8,554 nucleotides of DNA from Cyanobacteria bacterium HKST-UBA02 (GTDB lineage Bacteria > Cyanobacteriota > Vampirovibrionia > Obscuribacterales > Obscuribacteraceae): assembly GCA_020431945.1 (NCBI GenBank), contig JAGQHH010000328.1, positions 1-8,554 on the forward strand, given 5' to 3'. Below, one piece after another: positions 7,172 to 8,554 of the stretch (positions within the stretch are counted from its first letter, which is position 1; each line of letters opens with the position of its first letter). The notes under the pieces are model-generated. The model saw only the letters and a list, made by a program, of their open reading frames with translations. It was not told the DNA's origin and made no database searches. The translations under genes were made by a program, and so were the position numbers.

Positions 7172-8365
7172 CTATACAGTCTCGAGCTTGCCTGGCTGCC
7201 CGGCCCTTTCTCGGCCGTATTCGCGATACCAGTAATCCTGATCCCAGAGCTTCTCGCCGTAAGGAAGGATATCGGGATCGATGGGCTTGTGAGGGGCGAT
7301 CACATGCTGTAGAACAATCTCGTGAAACTGGTCTTCGGTAATGCCGGCATACTCGCAGAAGACCTCGAGACTGCGGGGCTTTTTCCACTCGTATTCGTGA
7401 ATCAGCTCGAGCGCCTGCTCTCTGTCCATCCGCCCGTGCCTGATATCGAGGGCGGTGAGATGGGTGACCCTGGAGAAGCCGCGCTTGAGGAATTTGGCAT
7501 AATCCCTTACCCCCTGCATGGCACACTCGATCTTTTCATAGGTAAGACCGGGTAGCCCGCTCTCGATCTCGTCTTCCTGCCAGCCCAGCTCTTTCTCGAT
7601 AATGGCGACATGCTTTTTCACGTCCCAGGGGATGTAATTGCCGAACGGCACGCTCCTGATCCCCACCTCTTCGATCTCTTTGCGGCTGGGATACATATAG
7701 GGATAGAGCTCCCGGGGCTCGACGTCGATAAAGCCGGCCATGTCCTCGGCCCTTATTCCCAGGACAATGCGACGGTTGAACTTCCATTCATCCGTCTCTT
7801 CCAGATCCTGATACTTGAAATAAGCCTCGTACTCACCGCCGCCTTCACCCCAGATGATCAGCGGAATCTTGAACTTGCAAGCGACATTCACCGGATAAGC
7901 AAAAATTCCCGAGTGGCAGTGCCAGCAGAAGTCGCCCCGGCGAATCAGGGCCTCGAGCATGAGCTTTTTGACAATCAGCCAGTTCGGAGTGAAAGAAAGA
8001 ACATCGACTCCCAGTTGCCGGAAGGTGCGCAGGCGATTCTCCTGCATCCTCGGCCGGTAGAAACCATGGTCGAATGAGACTACAAGGGGCTTGAGCTTGT
8101 ATTTCTTCACCACCATATATAGGGTGAATGTCGAATCCTTGCCGCCGCTGAAAGGCAGGACACAGTCATAGGGAGCACCCTGCTCCCGGGCCTCGGCAAC
8201 GACATCGAGAAATTGCTTCTCCCGCTCCTGCCAGTCCACGTCTTTCTGCTTGATCTCCCAGTTGCTGCAGATATTGCAACCGCTGTCGGTGAGCACCACG
8301 GTCTCCCAGGTTATGGGAATATTGCACTTTACGCAACGCTCCAGCTCTGCCGGCTCACTGTTCAT
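7172..8365 (-). CDS. pseA: N-acetyl sugar amidotransferase (PseA/WbpG/WbuX family)
   Basis: An ATP-dependent ligase of the PP-loop type that converts an N-acetyl group on a sugar to an acetamidino group, using ammonia made by HisH and relayed through HisF. It has 397 residues. Near the N-terminus a CVKC (11-14) and CNIC (30-33) pair looks like a zinc-binding knuckle. The PP-loop PFSGGKDST (71-79) binds and cleaves ATP to AMP and pyrophosphate. SFDHGFYRPRMQEN (97-110) follows, then a second cysteine pair CWHC (147-150) and IIWGEGGGEY (170-179). I chose ATG at 8365: GAGAGG (8375-8380) lies nine bases upstream, and the protein then starts shortly before the first cysteines, as is usual. A start at 8413 would run back into the preceding gene. 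The symbol follows the pseF neighbour; if the sugar is not a nonulosonate, wbpG/wbuX would fit better. Confidence 0.9.
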   Translation of the reverse strand: MNSEPAELERCVKCNIPITWETVVLTDSGCNICSNWEIKQKDVDWQEREKQFLDVVAEAREQGAPYDCVLPFSGGKDSTFTLYMVVKKYKLKPLVVSFDHGFYRPRMQENRLRTFRQLGVDVLSFTPNWLIVKKLMLEALIRRGDFCWHCHSGIFAYPVNVACKFKIPLIIWGEGGGEYEAYFKYQDLEETDEWKFNRRIVLGIRAEDMAGFIDVEPRELYPYMYPSRKEIEEVGIRSVPFGNYIPWDVKKHVAIIEKELGWQEDEIESGLPGLTYEKIECAMQGVRDYAKFLKRGFSRVTHLTALDIRHGRMDREQALELIHEYEWKKPRSLEVFCEYAGITEDQFHEIVLQHVIAPHKPIDPDILPYGEKLWDQDYWYREYGRERAGQPGKLETV

Positions 8366-8374
8366 TCGAATTTG

Positions 8375-8380
8375 CCTCTC
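8375..8380 (-). promoter_or_regulatory. Ribosome binding site of pseA, overlapping the upstream stop codon
   Basis: GAGAGG on the minus strand, nine bases before ATG at 8365. Its first bases lie within the TGA of the upstream gene, so ribosomes finishing that gene would land on it. It supports 8365 over the upstream in-frame start at 8413. Confidence 0.65.
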
Positions 8381-8554
8381 ACTTCTGCCTGTAGAGCTCG
8401 ATAGCGGCACCATCCGGGGTAGCGTGGCTACCGGCCAGATAGAACCGACCCGAATCCTTGACGAAGCCGGTTAGCTTCTCGAAAGCTTCTTTAGAATCCC
8501 TGTCCTTGAATCCGAATGGTGTGTTGGCTGTCTTGAAGAGATACCACTGGTAGT
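8379..8554 (-). CDS. C-terminal end of an unrecognised protein, 5' end beyond the window
   Basis: An open frame enters from the right edge and gives 57 residues, starting YQWYLFKTANTPFG and ending in YLAGSHATPDGAAIELYRQK, then TGA at 8379-8381. I do not recognise the family. The piece is soluble-looking, with a basic and aromatic mixture and no membrane segment. Its stop overlaps the ribosome binding site of pseA, and the two genes are 13 bases apart, so it is very probably the preceding gene of the same operon. The reading frame is supported by coding-like codon choice similar to pseA, and the other minus-strand frames are less continuous with the operon. A surface-sugar function is only a guess from position. 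Confidence 0.6.
   Translation of the reverse strand, partial: YQWYLFKTANTPFGFKDRDSKEAFEKLTGFVKDSGRFYLAGSHATPDGAAIELYRQK

Noticed and set aside
6888..7526. Minus-strand frame of 212 codons across the pseA-hisH junction
   Set aside because: Arginine-, serine- and glutamine-rich shadow of the two real genes in another frame; no motifs.
8366..8413. Upstream start for pseA at 8413
   Set aside because: It adds 16 residues atypical of the family, overlaps the preceding gene by about 35 bases, and lacks the ribosome site seen before 8365.

Overview
The window is a single minus-strand gene cluster from an unidentified bacterium of moderately high GC content. It encodes sugar-nucleotide enzymes of the pseudaminic-acid (nonulosonate) type, with a module that converts an N-acetyl group on the sugar to an acetamidino group. 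Nonulosonates of this kind decorate flagellins, lipopolysaccharide O-chains or capsules, mostly in Gram-negative bacteria. The sequence does not show which surface structure is the target or which species this is. No mobile element, RNA gene or CRISPR array is visible, and coding density is almost complete.

In transcription order (right to left) the cluster is: the last 57 codons of an unrecognised protein (8379-8554); pseA-type N-acetyl sugar amidotransferase (7172-8365); hisH-type glutaminase (6542-7156); hisF-type ammonia-channelling barrel (5733-6545); pseF-type CMP-sugar synthetase (5012-5728); a Gfo/Idh/MocA oxidoreductase (4050-5015); a GT-B-like protein of unknown function (2932-4053); a 444-residue DegT-family aminotransferase (1625-2959); a GNAT acetyltransferase (1068-1628); and pseB, the UDP-GlcNAc 4,6-dehydratase/5-epimerase, which starts with TTG at 957 and runs off the left edge. 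Junctions from the partial gene to the GNAT gene are 4-28 base overlaps or gaps of 15 bases or less, so these genes look like one translationally coupled operon. The only real intergenic gap (958-1067) carries a good sigma70-like promoter for pseB.

Proposed pathway: PseB makes the 4-keto sugar nucleotide, the aminotransferase puts an amine on it, and the GNAT enzyme acetylates the amine. A hydrolase (PseG) and a condensing synthase (PseI) would then follow, but neither is in the window. PseF would activate the finished nonulosonate with CMP, and PseA with HisH/HisF would supply the acetamidino group. The pseA-hisH-hisF-pseF block resembles the Campylobacter jejuni flagellar glycosylation locus as I remember it. 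The unusual parts are the two genes inserted between pseF and the aminotransferase (oxidoreductase and GT-B-like protein), the large non-PseC aminotransferase, and a HisF that has lost one of its two catalytic aspartates.
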